Source: Corylus avellana (lineage: Eukaryota > Streptophyta > Magnoliopsida > Fagales > Betulaceae). Taken from it: 64,000 nucleotides of DNA. Location of the stretch: assembly GCF_901000735.1 (NCBI RefSeq), contig NC_081545.1, forward strand, positions 5,571,540 to 5,635,539. The letters are read 5' to 3'. A model generated the notes under the pieces. That model searched no databases, was not told where the DNA came from, and was given only the letters and a program-made list of their open reading frames with translations. Made by a program: the position numbers and the translations under genes. Shown piece by piece: positions 43,780-55,054 of this stretch. Positions within the stretch are counted from its first letter, which is position 1. Each line of letters opens with the position of its first letter.

Positions 43780-45421
43780 TTTTTCTTCTTCTTGTTGTTC
43801 CTCTTTATTTTACTCTGTCAGGCTTTTGATATATATCTTATTTGATTTCATATGCAGGAAGCATCTACTTTCCCGTATGGACGCTTCTTGAGACAATCAG
43901 ATTTGAGCAAAGCTCGAATACTTACAGTATTTTTTCCTATCTTTTACTTCAATGGCATTTCCAGTATTGTTTTCTTCTTTCAGTTTTTCAACATTTCTTT
44001 CATTTCCATTTGAAATTTAAATTCTATAAAAGGTAGCATCACGTATTAGGTAAAAGACTTATAATTAATAGATGAGGGAAGTCAATCCCATCCCAAATTT
44101 TCACAAAAATTTAATACAAATTTGCATTACTGTGTTAGGATTTTCTCAGTGTTAAATGTAGATTCTGTTGAACGAATGGATAAAATTTACATTTTTATTA
44201 TTTTCATTGAAAATGTTTGGGTTATAGTTGAATTTATTATTTTGTTTTTTGATCGAAAGCAGCAATTTATGAAATGGGTTGTGGGAACCATGTGGATATT
44301 TCTACAATCTGTTTGGATAAGACAAATCCATTTCTTCAAAGAGACTTGGTATAATTGAGTTTCTCTCTTTTATCTAATGGTGGAATTGTATTAGTGATAC
44401 GTATACCAATGTTAAATGTCAAATGCTATTCCTTCTTCCTTATTTCACTTGCAGAAACAATTGAAGCAATTGAAGCATTTCTGATTTATGATTTTAGAGA
44501 ATTTCTGATTTATCGGATTTCATATGCAGATACAATTGAAGCTCTGGCATACATGGATTTAAGATTTGGAGCCAACTCGAAACTTTTTCACTCTGCAGCT
44601 AAGCATTAAGTTGAGAAGTCCGGAATTTGAGATGGAAAAATTAAGAAAAATCTATATGATTCCTGGAATATCATCTTAAGGCTTGGTCTTTTAATTATCT
44701 TCTCAAAGATCATAAGGTGCTGAAAGCTGAAGCAGTAGATATTAGCCTTGGAGTGGATCTGGAGGCGTTTGTGAAAAGGGTGCTCCATGTCAATTGCCGA
44801 AAAAGAGACAATTCCTCTTATACGTGCTGGCCTGTAACTTTTATTTGTCTTTGCCCCTGGTCCCATGTTCCATTTCCTCTTGCCTTGGAATTGTGCCCTT
44901 TTCACTTAACTCACTCCTTCCTTGATCGAAAAAATATCATTTCACAACAGAGGCCAAGAAGGGAGCTTTAAAATGAAGCTCTTCTTTTTTTCCCTTTTGA
45001 AGGAAACCCTGGGAAAGAGGTGGGGAGCTGGGAGTTGGGCTCAAGAGTTGTTTGGGTATTTTCCCGGATTTCTATATGATTTTTAAAATGTGTTTGATGG
45101 CTTTGTTTGGATTAGAAGCACGATCTTGTTATTTAAATCTGGACATGCACAACTAGTGTTTGAATATTAGGGGTTATTATCCATTTTGTTAATGTAGAAT
45201 ATTTGGGTATCTTATGATTATTGGGTAGATTTAAGATTTATTCTTATACTCTGAATGCATGATACCTTATGTTCGTTGATGAGATAATATGTATTGGAAA
45301 TCTATTTATATTTTTATGCCTTCCTCTGTTATTTGATGAACAAGAAAAATGGGAACTTTGTGATTTTGAATGGAGTATGTGATAGTTACATAATTTTGAA
45401 AAAAATTGACATAAATTGCAG
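43780..45421 (+). repeat. NLR3 3' flank and duplicated spacer
   Basis: It repeats the flank after NLR2 and the one at 1-618. A short unrecognised exon-like phrase DTIEALAYMDLRFGANSKLF at about 44529-44590 recurs in eroded form near 15920, 51080 and 54945. No complete gene is seen. Confidence 0.65.
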
Positions 45422-45511
45422 GTCTGTCAGCTTGAGCAGCAACTGTTTGATCATGTTTTCCCATCTTCTTCAGAGGATGTTTCAAGTTTGGCTCCATTGA
45501 TTAGTCCTCTG
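45422..45511 (+). pseudogene. COG3: COG3-like exon fragment, copy B
   Basis: It is identical in protein sequence to copy A ([19 protein letters not shown] and on), with the same acceptor and flanks. It again lies 200 bp upstream of an ACR12-like piece. There are no other COG3 exons, so it is a duplicated fragment and not a gene. The exon identity between copies A and B shows that this duplication is young, or that the two copies exchange sequence by conversion. Confidence 0.6.
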
Positions 45512-45709
45512 TTTATTGATCAAATATTCTCCTCTTTTTCCATGTGGTGCCATGGTTGAGGCTTATTCAATAGAAAGTATAATTTGTAATACAGTGGGGA
45601 TCAATCAGAGTTTTCATGGCTATGATCTAGTTAGCTTAACCAACTTCAATTTCATGTGCTTTTTGTAACTTTACAAAGTTGAACTGAAGTTTGTGACTTT
45701 GTTCTGCAG

Positions 45710-46042
45710 CTTGATGTGATATTGCAACTCAGATACAAGTGAAGGAAGATGGATCTAAGAGGAGGTTTGCTACTTATGATTAAGTTGTCCTTTAGCTTAT
45801 AATTTGTTCTTCATTTTTATGTTTCTCTTGTGGACCGAAGAGGAGGTCATACTTTGAATGAAGTTCGATAATTGTTTGCAAAGAATGGGTGCATTGATCT
45901 ATTGTTTTATTATGCATTTTTCTCTCCAATTTACAGCTTACTTTATATAGAGACAGCTGATAGACCTGGATTACTGGTAGAAATCATCAATATTATTGCT
46001 GATTTCAACATTGATGTGGAATCAGCAGAGAGTGACGCAGAA
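45710..46042 (+). pseudogene. ACR12: ACR12-like two-exon fragment, copy B
   Basis: Exons 45710-45764 and 45937-46042 have the same borders as copy A. The first exon has lost a base (GATGTGATATT against GATGTTGATATT in copy A), so its frame is broken. The second is open ([20 protein letters not shown]). It is the last ACT domain of an ACR11/ACR12-type plastid protein; the upstream domains and the final exon are absent. A CT-rich tract follows the donor. The whole order COG3, ACR, BTSL repeats that of 600-2590. Confidence 0.8.
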
Positions 46043-46354
46043 GTATGCTTTCTCTCTCTCTCTCTCTCTCCCGCTCTCTCTATGTGTTTAAAAATCCTCT
46101 GTTTAAATGCCAGTGATCGGTATTGGATAAAAGACTTATGATAGACCAGGGAAGTCAAACCCATCCCAAATTTTCATAGAAACTCAATAAATTTTTTGCA
46201 TAACTTTTAGTATTCTCATAATCAAATGCATATTTAGAGATATTCTTTTTATTATTATTGTTACTGGAGTCATTGTTGATGGATTGATTTTACCTTTTTA
46301 CTGTTTTCATTGGAAAATTGAGTTATTGTTCAGTTTATTATTTGGTTTTTTGAT

Positions 46355-46860
46355 GGTCAGCAGAGACTTGCATAAAAAATCATCAATTGATGAAGTGGAT
46401 GTGAGAATCATTGGGGGATTTCTACAATATTCTGGGATATGTCAGCCTCACTTGTACTCAAACCAATGGAAACTATATAGAGCACTTTCATGATGAGGAA
46501 GATTGGGTGAGTAAATGGTGCAAGCATGCTGAGCCTGTGAAAGGGGACATTCAATTAACCATATTATTTTGAATTTTTAAATACTATTCTGCCTACAATT
46601 TGTTGAGCAACTTTTATTAGCATTTAGAACTTAAAAGACATGATCAAAAATCCTAGCTGTCATTAAATGCCACCTAACAAGTATTTTGCATTTTCAGGTT
46701 TCTTCCACTTGCTTGAAAGCATTTTAATCTCGAAAGGCAGTGAGAATGCTTGCTTGTCTTCAAGTGAAATCAGTTGTTTTGCTGACTGGAATTGAAGATC
46801 ATGTTAGCCATCCACTCTGTTTATGTGTCTCTTGTTAGTGCAGTGCTCATATTGATCTCA
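46355..46860 (+). pseudogene. BTSL: BTSL pseudogene piece 5, truncated into an NLR LRR
   Basis: The hemerythrin-type exon (about 46355-46510), the LLESIL/ACLSSSEIS segment (about 46698-46780) and 'attgaagatcatgttagcc' are present. The sequence then skips to a small remnant 'ctcatattgatctcaatt' (seen in full at 2146-2160 in piece 1) and passes without a gap into NLR LRR coding sequence at about 46862. No CHY finger is left. Confidence 0.72.
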
Positions 46861-46863
46861 ATT

Positions 46864-47401
46864 GTTGTAAAATGCGAATATCCATGTCTCCCCTCTTTCA
46901 ACATCTCACCTCACGTGAAAATCTGTCTATTCTTCGCTGCAAGGAACTTATCAGCAATGAGAATGAAGATGGCACAGGATGCCTTGGACCTACAAGATTT
47001 GGTCATCTATCTATAATAGATGTTCCAAATTGGTTTCTCTCCCAAGAGAGCTTAGAGATGTTACCACTCTCCAAGGGCTTCAAATTATGTACTATCCTAG
47101 TTTGGCATCTTTGCCAGAGTGGATAGGCGATCTCACTTCACTTTAGGAGCTTGGAATCGTAAATTGTCCGAATTTAATATCACTGCCCGAAGGTATGCAC
47201 CGCCTCACCTCTTTACGTCGTTTGATAATTGCGAAGTGCCCTCGCTTGGAGGAAAGATATGAACAAAGAATGGGAGAGGATTGGCCAAAGATTGCTCACG
47301 TTCCAAACTTTCAAAATGGCGGAGATGGTAATCGTATAGAGTGGAACGCAAGCCAAACTTGCCAAATTTATCAGGTTTTTAATTCTTCAATTAGACAGTA
47401 A
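46864..47401 (+). pseudogene. NLR LRR-region pseudogene B
   Basis: Only the last LRRs and the C-terminus remain, beginning MRISMSPLFQHLTS (about residue 940 of NLR3). A one-base deletion at about 47029 (AAATTGG against AAATTTGG) shifts the frame, and TAG replaces CAG at about 47144. The final open part starts MHRLTSLRRLIIAKC and ends at a normal stop (47399-47401). It shares the C-terminus SQTCQIYQVF with pseudogene A, so the two are sisters; A keeps about 550 bp more at its 5' side. Confidence 0.9.
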
Positions 47402-48900
47402 TTTTCTTCTTCGTTTTACTCTATGAGGCTTTTGATATATATCATATTTGATTTCATATGCAGGAACAATTGAAGGTTTTACGTATAGACGCTTCTTCGA
47501 ACCTTGCCGACAATCAGATTTGTACAAAGCTCTAACTTTTACATTTTGTTTCCTAACTTTCACTTCAATGGCATTTCCAGTATTGTTTTCTTTTCCTTTT
47601 TTAAATATTTCTTGTGTTTCCATTTGCAATTTAATTTCTACGAACGGTAGCATCATGTATTAGGTAAAAGACTTATAATAGATCAGGGAAGTCAACCCCA
47701 TCCCAAATTTTGACAAAAATTTAATACAAATTTTGCATTACTGTGTTAGGATTTTCTCAGTGTCAAATGTATATTTTGTTGAATGAATGGATGAAATTTA
47801 CCTTTCAGATGAAAAAAAAGAAAAAGAAAAAAAAAGAAAAGCAAAATCTACTAGAACTTGATTTTTCTCTCCAAACTGCGTTGAGGATCAATGTGACGCC
47901 TCTTTTGCTTTGTTGATCTCTTAAAAGGCATCTCGATATTGTGGTTGGAAAACCAAACCTGGAAACTACAATACTCCTGGAATAGCATATTCAGGATTGG
48001 GCTTGTAGTGATCAATCAAATTGTTCCATTGGTTTCCATGCTTCCACTTCCACCTCCACTTGCCTTGAGATCGTGCTGTTTTCACTCAACTCACTCCTTA
48101 CTCAAAAAGTCTCATTTCACAACTGAGGCCAAGAAAGGAGGAGTCTAAAGTGAAAGCTATTTTTTTCTTTTTTTCTTTTTTCTTAAAGGAAACCCTGGGA
48201 AAGAGGTAGAGCTGGAAGTGGTGCCCCCTCAATAATCATTTGGGCATTTATCCAGATTTCTATATTTGTTTTTTAAAATGTGTTTGATAGCTTTGTTTGG
48301 ATTAGAAGCACAATGTTGATTTTATTTTATCTGATTATGCAGGAAGCAACAGGAGCTTTGAATATATTACAACAGAGCTTTGAATACTAACATAGAGATA
48401 CTTTCAGATCTGCATATCACCCACTAATTTCATTTTTCTGTAAGTTGTCTTGTTTTCCTCATTATATCATCTTCTCCATATATGTGAATTCTGAACTTTT
48501 CAATTCAGCAAAAAGAAACCTATAAAATTGCATGCAATTACTTTTTATCTTTATAAATAATTGGTATATATCTTGAACATTATGATTTATGACAGTACGT
48601 CAACTTCTTTTTTTCTAAAATTTTCCATGGTATTAATTAACACTTGACAAAAGAGTCAAAAGACAACGGTTGTACAGTTGAACTTTCAGCATTACTTTGT
48701 ACCCCTTCAATTGTTCTGTTAACACATGGCCTTAGTTGTTGCATTTCCTGATTGATGTAACACTTCCCTTTCACGTGAGACTTCAATTTTTCCTTAATAG
48801 GTGAGACTTGACACATGGCCTTGCATCATCAATAAGCTTAACAGTGGAGATGAGCGAAAGCAAATTGAAACGCTTGATAGTCTATCCTCAAAAATTTGCA
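47402..48900 (+). repeat. NLR pseudogene B 3' flank, matched at 19616-21150
   Basis: Nearly the same as the flank after pseudogene A, including the unidentified phrases WLENQTWKLQ and the 'gaaaccctgggaaagaggtagagctg' exon-like bit. After the late acceptor at 47463, an open reading EQLKVLRIDASSNLADNQIC ends at a stop (see findings). Confidence 0.65.
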
Positions 48901-48968
48901 CAATATTGCTTATTCAACATGTAAAAGGATTCCCAGGTATAATATTAGCTTTCCCTTTCCTTGTGCAG

Positions 48969-49207
48969 GCCGAGCAGAATGAGCTTCGTGATGAGAAGTA
49001 GAGGCTCAAGGCTGGCAAAGAGAAGTTGGAGGAGCAAGTGAAAGCAATGAGTGCTCAACCAGGCTCCCTGCCTCATCCCTCTGCAATGTTGGGTACATTT
49101 TCTGCACAAGCTGATGCCTTTCATTGGTTGTCTCAACATGGCAATTCATGGCACCTGCTGTAGTTGACACATCACAGGATCATGTATTACGCCCTCCAGT
49201 TGCTTAA
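48969..49207 (+). pseudogene. ILR3: ILR3/bHLH105-like C-terminal exon, copy 2
   Basis: The acceptor CTTGTGCAG is followed by AEQNELRDEK, then an in-frame TAG where copy 1 has CAG, then RLKAGKEKLEEQVKAMSAQP. After a frameshifting deletion the exon ends VVDTSQDHVLRPPVA and stop, the typical C-terminus of ILR3-type group IVc bHLH proteins. The helix-loop-helix exons are missing. In the plant cell the intact protein is a nuclear iron-response regulator; this copy cannot act as one. It supplies the intact C-terminal end that confirms the identity of all three copies. Confidence 0.9.
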
Positions 49208-50227
49208 AATTGAATACACCCAGGGTTTGGTTTATGCTACTTGCAAGGCAATGGTGTTTCTTTTATTATGTTTTTTATGTAATTTTTTTTCAACTACTTC
49301 TGTGTTGGTATCTTAGGGTCAGAGATGTAAATAGGTGCAACATCTATGCATAGACAGTATAGTGACTAGAACTTCTTGTGGATTTCTGCTCATCTTGTGT
49401 ACAATAAAATATGCAAATGCTTTGAAATTTAAGTTGTTGAAAGGAAGTGGGTACATGTCTTTAACAAATGCTTTTGATCATCATCTCTGAATTAGTGGCA
49501 ACCTTTGCTGGGTTTGAGCTTTTTGAGCGTCAGGTTATTTTCCCTTACTTCCAGTAATTTGTTTTTTGAATATCCTAAATACCCACCCTCAACTACTCAT
49601 CTGAGGCATGAGGGCATCGACATTACCTGCATTTGTAAGCGGCAAATGATTCTCAAACTTTCAAAATTTCAGTTTCACTGTTTCAAATTGTTTCAAAAAT
49701 TACGCAGTAACGAAGAAGACAATACACAGTTGCAAACGATGCTGTTTAAACAGCTCTTGAATTATATATACAAAACGCTCCGTTTCAATTAATCCCCATG
49801 AGTTGTGTTTTGTTTTTTAATGAAAAAATGCTTCGTAATCCGTACCTAAGAGTTGAGTTGCGTGAGAGCCTCTCCAGCAACAATAGCTAAAATGACTAGT
49901 GAAAAAGTACAAATTTTCATTTTACCCATTGCTTTTTCTATAGTCACTTAACAAATTCTCTATTCTACTATCTATTTTAATTAAATATTAGAGAAATAAT
50001 AGGTATACTAACTCTTTTACTAACAGAGGCTTATTAAATTAATGTGTAACTCATTCAATGGTAGTTGTTACATTTTTGTTGAAGATCTAGTTGAAGAGGT
50101 TCGAGTGGATTCGGTTGAAGGAATAATAGAGGATGATGCAGGACAATCCAAAGGCGAGTCAGATGGCGATGGAGGGCGCATTGTATTTGTAGGAGTGGAT
50201 TCTTGCGCTTGCGTTGGTGAGTTAGAT
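49208..50227 (+). other. ILR3-like 3' flank and intergenic DNA
   Basis: 49208-49500 is the ILR3-type 3' flank. It is the uninterrupted counterpart of 28652-30480 and holds the empty sites for the 28685 and 29911 insertions. 49510-50227 shows no recognised gene; an acidic open stretch at 50042-50230 has no known domain. Confidence 0.55.
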
Positions 50228-50235
50228 TTTGCAAG

Positions 50236-50384
50236 TAAGGGCGGAACTACATGCAAGCCCCATGTTTCCCCAAATTTTTTAAAAAATTCCCTTAGAATTT
50301 AAAAAGAAAAAATAGAATATGCCCCCCCAAATATTTTTATTTTGTACTTTTGCCCTCAAACTATAATTGCTAGCTCCGCCCCTA
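50236..50384. mobile_element. hAT-like MITE (149 bp)
   Basis: The left end TAAGGGCGGAACTA pairs with the right end TAGCTCCGCCCCTA. An 8-bp direct repeat with one mismatch flanks it (TTTGCAAG, 50228-50235; TTTGCTAG, 50385-50392). Size, TIR type and 8-bp duplication fit a hAT-derived MITE. Confidence 0.7.
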
Positions 50385-50392
50385 TTTGCTAG

Positions 50393-52004
50393 TGAAAACA
50401 ACATTGAACATTGCAAGTGAAACCTTACATGTTGCTTTTCTTTCAAGTGAATGCTCACTTCAAATGTTTTATTGTTTGGTCTTTGGAGTTGGTTTTAGTA
50501 TAGAGAAGATATGGCAAATGACAGACTTATGATAGACCAGGAAGTCAATCCAATCCGTAATTTTGATAAAAAAAAATAAAAAATAAAAAAATCAATATGA
50601 ATTTTGCATTACCCTGTTTTGAATTTTCTAGTGTCAAATGTAGATCAGATTGTGTTAAACGATTTGGACGAACTATATATTTTCATTATTATTGCTATTG
50701 GGGCCTAATTGCTAGCTGGTTCGTTCAAGGATGGAACTTATACTTGTACTATTTAATTTCATTGGTAATTTTGAGTTATTGTTGAGTTTATTATTTGATT
50801 TTTTTGATGGACGCATGCTTAGGAGACAGCAATTCATGAAATGGGTTGTGGGAATCATGTGCGGATTACTGGAATCTGTTTGGATAAGACAGCCTTAATT
50901 CTTCAAAGAGACCGAGTATGGCCGGCTAAGAAGGCAGACGCAAACAAGGGACTTGGTATATGTTTCTCTCTTTTATCTGATGTGTATAGCAATAGTATAT
51001 GCCAATGCTATTCCTTCTTCCTCAGTAACTTCTGAGGGTTTTGAGATTTAGAAGAGCTTCTGATTTCATGTGCAGAACCAATTGAAGCACTATTTAAGAT
51101 TTGGAGCCAATTCTAAATTAACTTCTTCACTCTGCAACAATGCAATAAATTGAGAAGCTGGGAATTAGATATCGTTACTTTCATCAGTACAATTTTTCAT
51201 TCCACATTTGATTTCTTCACAACAGTGCTTGATTTCTTAGTCCAATTAACTACTCCAAGAATATGACGTCTCTGCTGCTTTGTTGATTTTTCCAAAGGTA
51301 TATCGCTATTGTGGTTGGAAAATCAAATTTGATGCCTTGATGGAGTTAGATAAGGCTATAGCTCAGTTTAAGTAGTCTACCGGATTTTAGTTTTATAGAA
51401 ATTAATTGCGTCTTCTTTGGCTGTTCTCTTAACTTGGACGTGAAGAAACAAAAAAATATTTGAATGATGTTACCAAGGCCTCTGCTTCTATCCATGACCA
51501 AACAGAGTTTACTCAAATCAAAAGGTAAAAAAGGGTACCTGTTTTTGCTTAGAAACTGTGTCAAGCAAGCCCAAAAATCCAGGATCATGGTCAACCTCTT
51601 ACTTTCTTTATAAAGAGTATTTAACTTAATTGATGTGAATAAATTATACAAATTAATTTTCAAAAATATATATATATATATATACCTTTATTTCTACAAG
51701 TAAACATAGTAAAACTAATTTTATTCTTTTCATAATTCCTCCTTCTCCTCTTTTCCTTCACAACTCCTACTCTTTATAATCTATTGATCTCTCATCTCAC
51801 TCTTTGCTCTACTACCACTCTATTACATTTTCTTTCTATACCTACTCTTATCTGATAGACCAGGAAAGTCTTTCCCATCCCATTTTTATTATTATTGTTG
51901 TCTAACTGCAACTCTCTCTGTTCATTGAATGATTTTACCTTTTTACTGTTTTCATTGGAAAATTTTTAGTTATTGTTGAGTTTATTATTTGGCTTTTTGA
52001 TGGT
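50393..52004 (+). repeat. Duplicated spacer with NLR-flank markers
   Basis: Markers of the NLR 3' flank reappear around 50520-50830, and 50995-51310 matches 21850-22180 on the ILR3 side. 51330-51850 has no match noticed and no gene. Confidence 0.55.
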
Positions 52005-53460
52005 CAGAGAGATATGCATAGAAAAGCATCAATTCATGAAATGGATGTTCATTGGGCGATTTATGCAATTTGCTCAGATGTGTCAGCCTCACTTGTACAC
52101 AAAACAATGGACAATATACAGAGGACTTCCATGATGAGGAAGATTGGGTGAGTAAATGTTGTAAGCATGACAATGAGCTGAGTCTGTGAAAAGGGGACAT
52201 TCAATTAACGATATTTTTTGCATTTTTAAGTAGTATTCTGCCTACAATTTGTTGAGCACCTTTTATCAGCATTTGGAACTTGAAAGACATGATCAAGAAT
52301 CCTAGCTGTCCTTAAAAGTCATCTAACATGTATTTTGCATCCATAGGTTCTTTCACTTGCTTGAAAGCATTTTTACCCCAAAAGACAGTGAGAACTTCTG
52401 TATTGAAGCTTATTTATGATGCCCTTGAAATTGATTGAATGCTTCTTACCATGGTTGGTAAGACCACTTAGTGACGAAGAAGCGAGGTGTTTTCTTCAGA
52501 ATACGAATATGCCAGGTTCATTATCAGTTATTAATAATTTAAGCTAATGGTTGTTCGAAAAGCGTGTGATTTGCTTGTTATCTGTTCTACTTGTAGAGCT
52601 CTCTGATGCAGCTCTTGATTCCGATTCTACACCGGTCATACTCTTTTTCTGGCCGGGTCTACAAGGAATGCTTACTTGTCTTCAAGTGTAATTGGTTGCT
52701 TGACTGGAACTGAATATCATGTTAGCCAACCACTCTGTTTATGTATTTATTGTTAGTGCTGCCTTTCCATATATTCTTTGGAATTTATTTTCATGGTTTT
52801 GTTATATATAAATAGGCTTTTCAGTGTGTTGAAGATTCAGATTTTTTTTTTTTTTAATGTGCTAGAAATTTAAAATATTAGGCACTGATGCCTATGAAAG
52901 CCTGGATCATAGTAATCTCACTTTCAAGGCTGGATGGAATGAGATACTTGAATGTTGGAGCAACAACTGGTGAAATTTCAAATTATGAAGATTTACTTGA
53001 ATGTTCTCTGCTGATTGCTCTGGCAAGTTATTTACATGCAGATTCTGCCATGATAAAGTCAGTGAAATTTAATGGTTATGTAAGTTCGCCCTTATATTGT
53101 TTGCTTGATTGTACATAGATAATATCTTTAGTTTCAATATTTATTTGCAGGGAAGCTACAGCTGAAATATTGTGTATGCAGTGCTTGAAAATTCAGCCTG
53201 TTGGACCAGTTTGCTCAATTCCTTCCTGTGGTAGACTATTGATAGCAGAGTACTATTGGTTCTCTCCTTTGCCTGTTGCCTTGAACTGGCTAAGCTATTG
53301 AGTCTTGTTACTGACTTGTTTGAAATAGGCACAAGAAGAAGAAGAAGATGGCAGAAAGATGTGCCTCCCTTTTGGTATTCCAGAATGTACTATGAAATGG
53401 GTGAAGCTATCATAAGTGTGGGTTGTGCGGATCCTTTGATAGCAGTCTACTTAAGGTTGA
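52005..53460 (+). pseudogene. BTSL: BTSL E3 ligase pseudogene, piece 6 (most complete)
   Basis: Recognisable parts in order are: the hemerythrin-type exon (about 52005-52140); LLESIF and ALEID (about 52340-52440); DEEARCFLQN-like sequence (about 52475-52510, frame shifted); SDAALDS (about 52602-52622), then ACLSSS-like sequence near 52670; AGWNE (about 52930); the CHY finger split over about 53010-53055 and 53152-53250 (ILCMQCLKIQPVGPVCSIPS); and a final exon ending YHKCGLCGSFDSSLLK (about 53408-53457), which resembles the C-terminal zinc ribbon of BRUTUS-like ligases (YHKC..CGSYN). The RING finger between CHY and ribbon is deleted, and frames change many times. The family ubiquitinates iron-response bHLH factors; this copy cannot. 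An ILR3-like piece lies 380 bp downstream. Confidence 0.82.
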
Positions 53461-53839
53461 TTCCTGTTCCTACATAGTAATTTAGTAAATAACTATTTCT
53501 TAAGGAAAGATAGCATGGATGATACAAATATTCTCCAAAAGTTTCTTGATGAAAAAAGTAAACTAATTCACTTGAGCAACAAGTAAGTAAAATAGCATTA
53601 CTCTTTAGACAGCTATTAGTGTGTAACAAAAAGAAAAAGAAAAAACAAAGGAAAATGCAAGTATGCTTACTTTAATCTCTTTTCTTCTTGCAAAGATTGT
53701 TATATGCACAGTTATATTTTACTAGTGGGTGTTTGGACTGTATTGCTTTCTCTTGTATTGTGTTTTTAATGAAGATTTTAACTTCAGAAAATGAAGATGC
53801 AGGGTTATTATGCATACCATAGTAAGAGAGAAGGAGGAT

Positions 53840-54155
53840 TCTATCCTGGTGCCTAGAAGGCCGGCCAAAACAGACAAGGCTGCCATTTTGAGTGATGCTA
53901 TGTGACTAATGTGAGTGGTGACCCAGTTACAAAGTGAAGCCCAGAAGCTAAATGAATTAAATGAGGATTTGAAAATGAAGATTAAAGAATTGAAGGTGGG
54001 ATTTTTTCAGAGTAACAACTTTCTTTTATATGTTTGGAGGATGTACTTCATTTAGAAACTGCTGCTTCATCTGCATTTCCCTTTTCTTGTGCAGGCTGAG
54101 AAGAATAAGCTTCGTGATGAGAAGTAGAGGCTCAAGGCGGACACAGAGAAGTTGG
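53840..54155 (+). pseudogene. ILR3: ILR3/bHLH105-like pseudogene, copy 3, joined to NLR 3' flank
   Basis: This copy keeps helix 2 of the bHLH domain (PAKTDKAAILSDA, about 53860-53905) and VVTQLQSEAQKLNELNEDLK up to a donor at 53995. The next exon starts at 54095 with AEKNKLRDEK followed by TAG. A TGA interrupts helix 2 (ATG TGA near 53907). At about 54156, after 'gagaagttgga', the sequence switches to the NLR 3' flank block ('tatcgatgcttcttcagacc'). The basic region that binds DNA is not visible. Confidence 0.88.
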
Positions 54156-55054
54156 ATTTGAAGTATCGATGCTTCTTCAGACCTTTCTGACAATCAGATT
54201 TGTGCAAAGCTCTAATATTTCCTGTATTGTTTCCAATCTTTCACTTCATTGGGATTTCCAGTATTGTTTTCTTTTTAAATTTTTTCTTGCATTTCTGTTT
54301 GAAATATAAATTCTGCAAGTGGTAGCATTACGTAAAAGACTTATAATAGATCAGGGAAGTCAATCCCATCCCAAATTTTTACAAAACTTCAATATAAATT
54401 TTGCACTACTCTGTTACGATTTTATCAATATCAAATGTAGATCATATTGCACAATTTGGGAACGCTCTTTTCATTATTATTGTTGTTGGAGCCTAACTGC
54501 AAGTAGTTCCATCAATGGATGAAATTTAAACTTTTATTATTTTCATTTGAAATTTTTGAGTTATTGTTGAATTTATTATTTGGTTTTTTTATTGAAAGCA
54601 GCAATTCATGAAATTGGTTATGGGAATCAGGTGGAAATTTCTACAATCTGTTTGGATATGACAATCTCACTTCTTCCAAGTGACTAATTTTGACTGGTTA
54701 TACCCACTTATTTCTAAGAAGGAAGAGACAAACAAGAGACTTGGTATAACTTTCTCTCTTTTTTTTTTTTTTTTTTGATAGTGGAATTTATTTCAGAATA
54801 TGCTGCATCTTTGACTTCTTTAGGCATAGAATATAGAAACACCTATACCAGTGTTAAAATGTCAATGATATTTTGGAGAATTTCTGATTTTCACTCTAAG
54901 GGATTTGATATTTTGAAGAATTTCTGATTTTCAATTATATGCTGAAACAATTAAAGCACTGACATACATGGATTTAAGATTTGAAACACTTTGCAATAAG
55001 TTGACAAGTCGGTAAATAGATCGTATATTGTCCTGTGTTCCTCTTCATCTTGCT
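54156..55054 (+). repeat. NLR-type 3' flank after ILR3 copy 3
   Basis: It contains 'gatgcttcttcagacc', 'ggtagcattacgtaaaagac' and the rest of the NLR tail, although no NLR coding sequence precedes it. No gene. Confidence 0.7.

Noticed and set aside
50042..50302. 86-codon acidic open frame
   Set aside because: No domain recognised, it overlaps the start of a MITE and is open on both strands.
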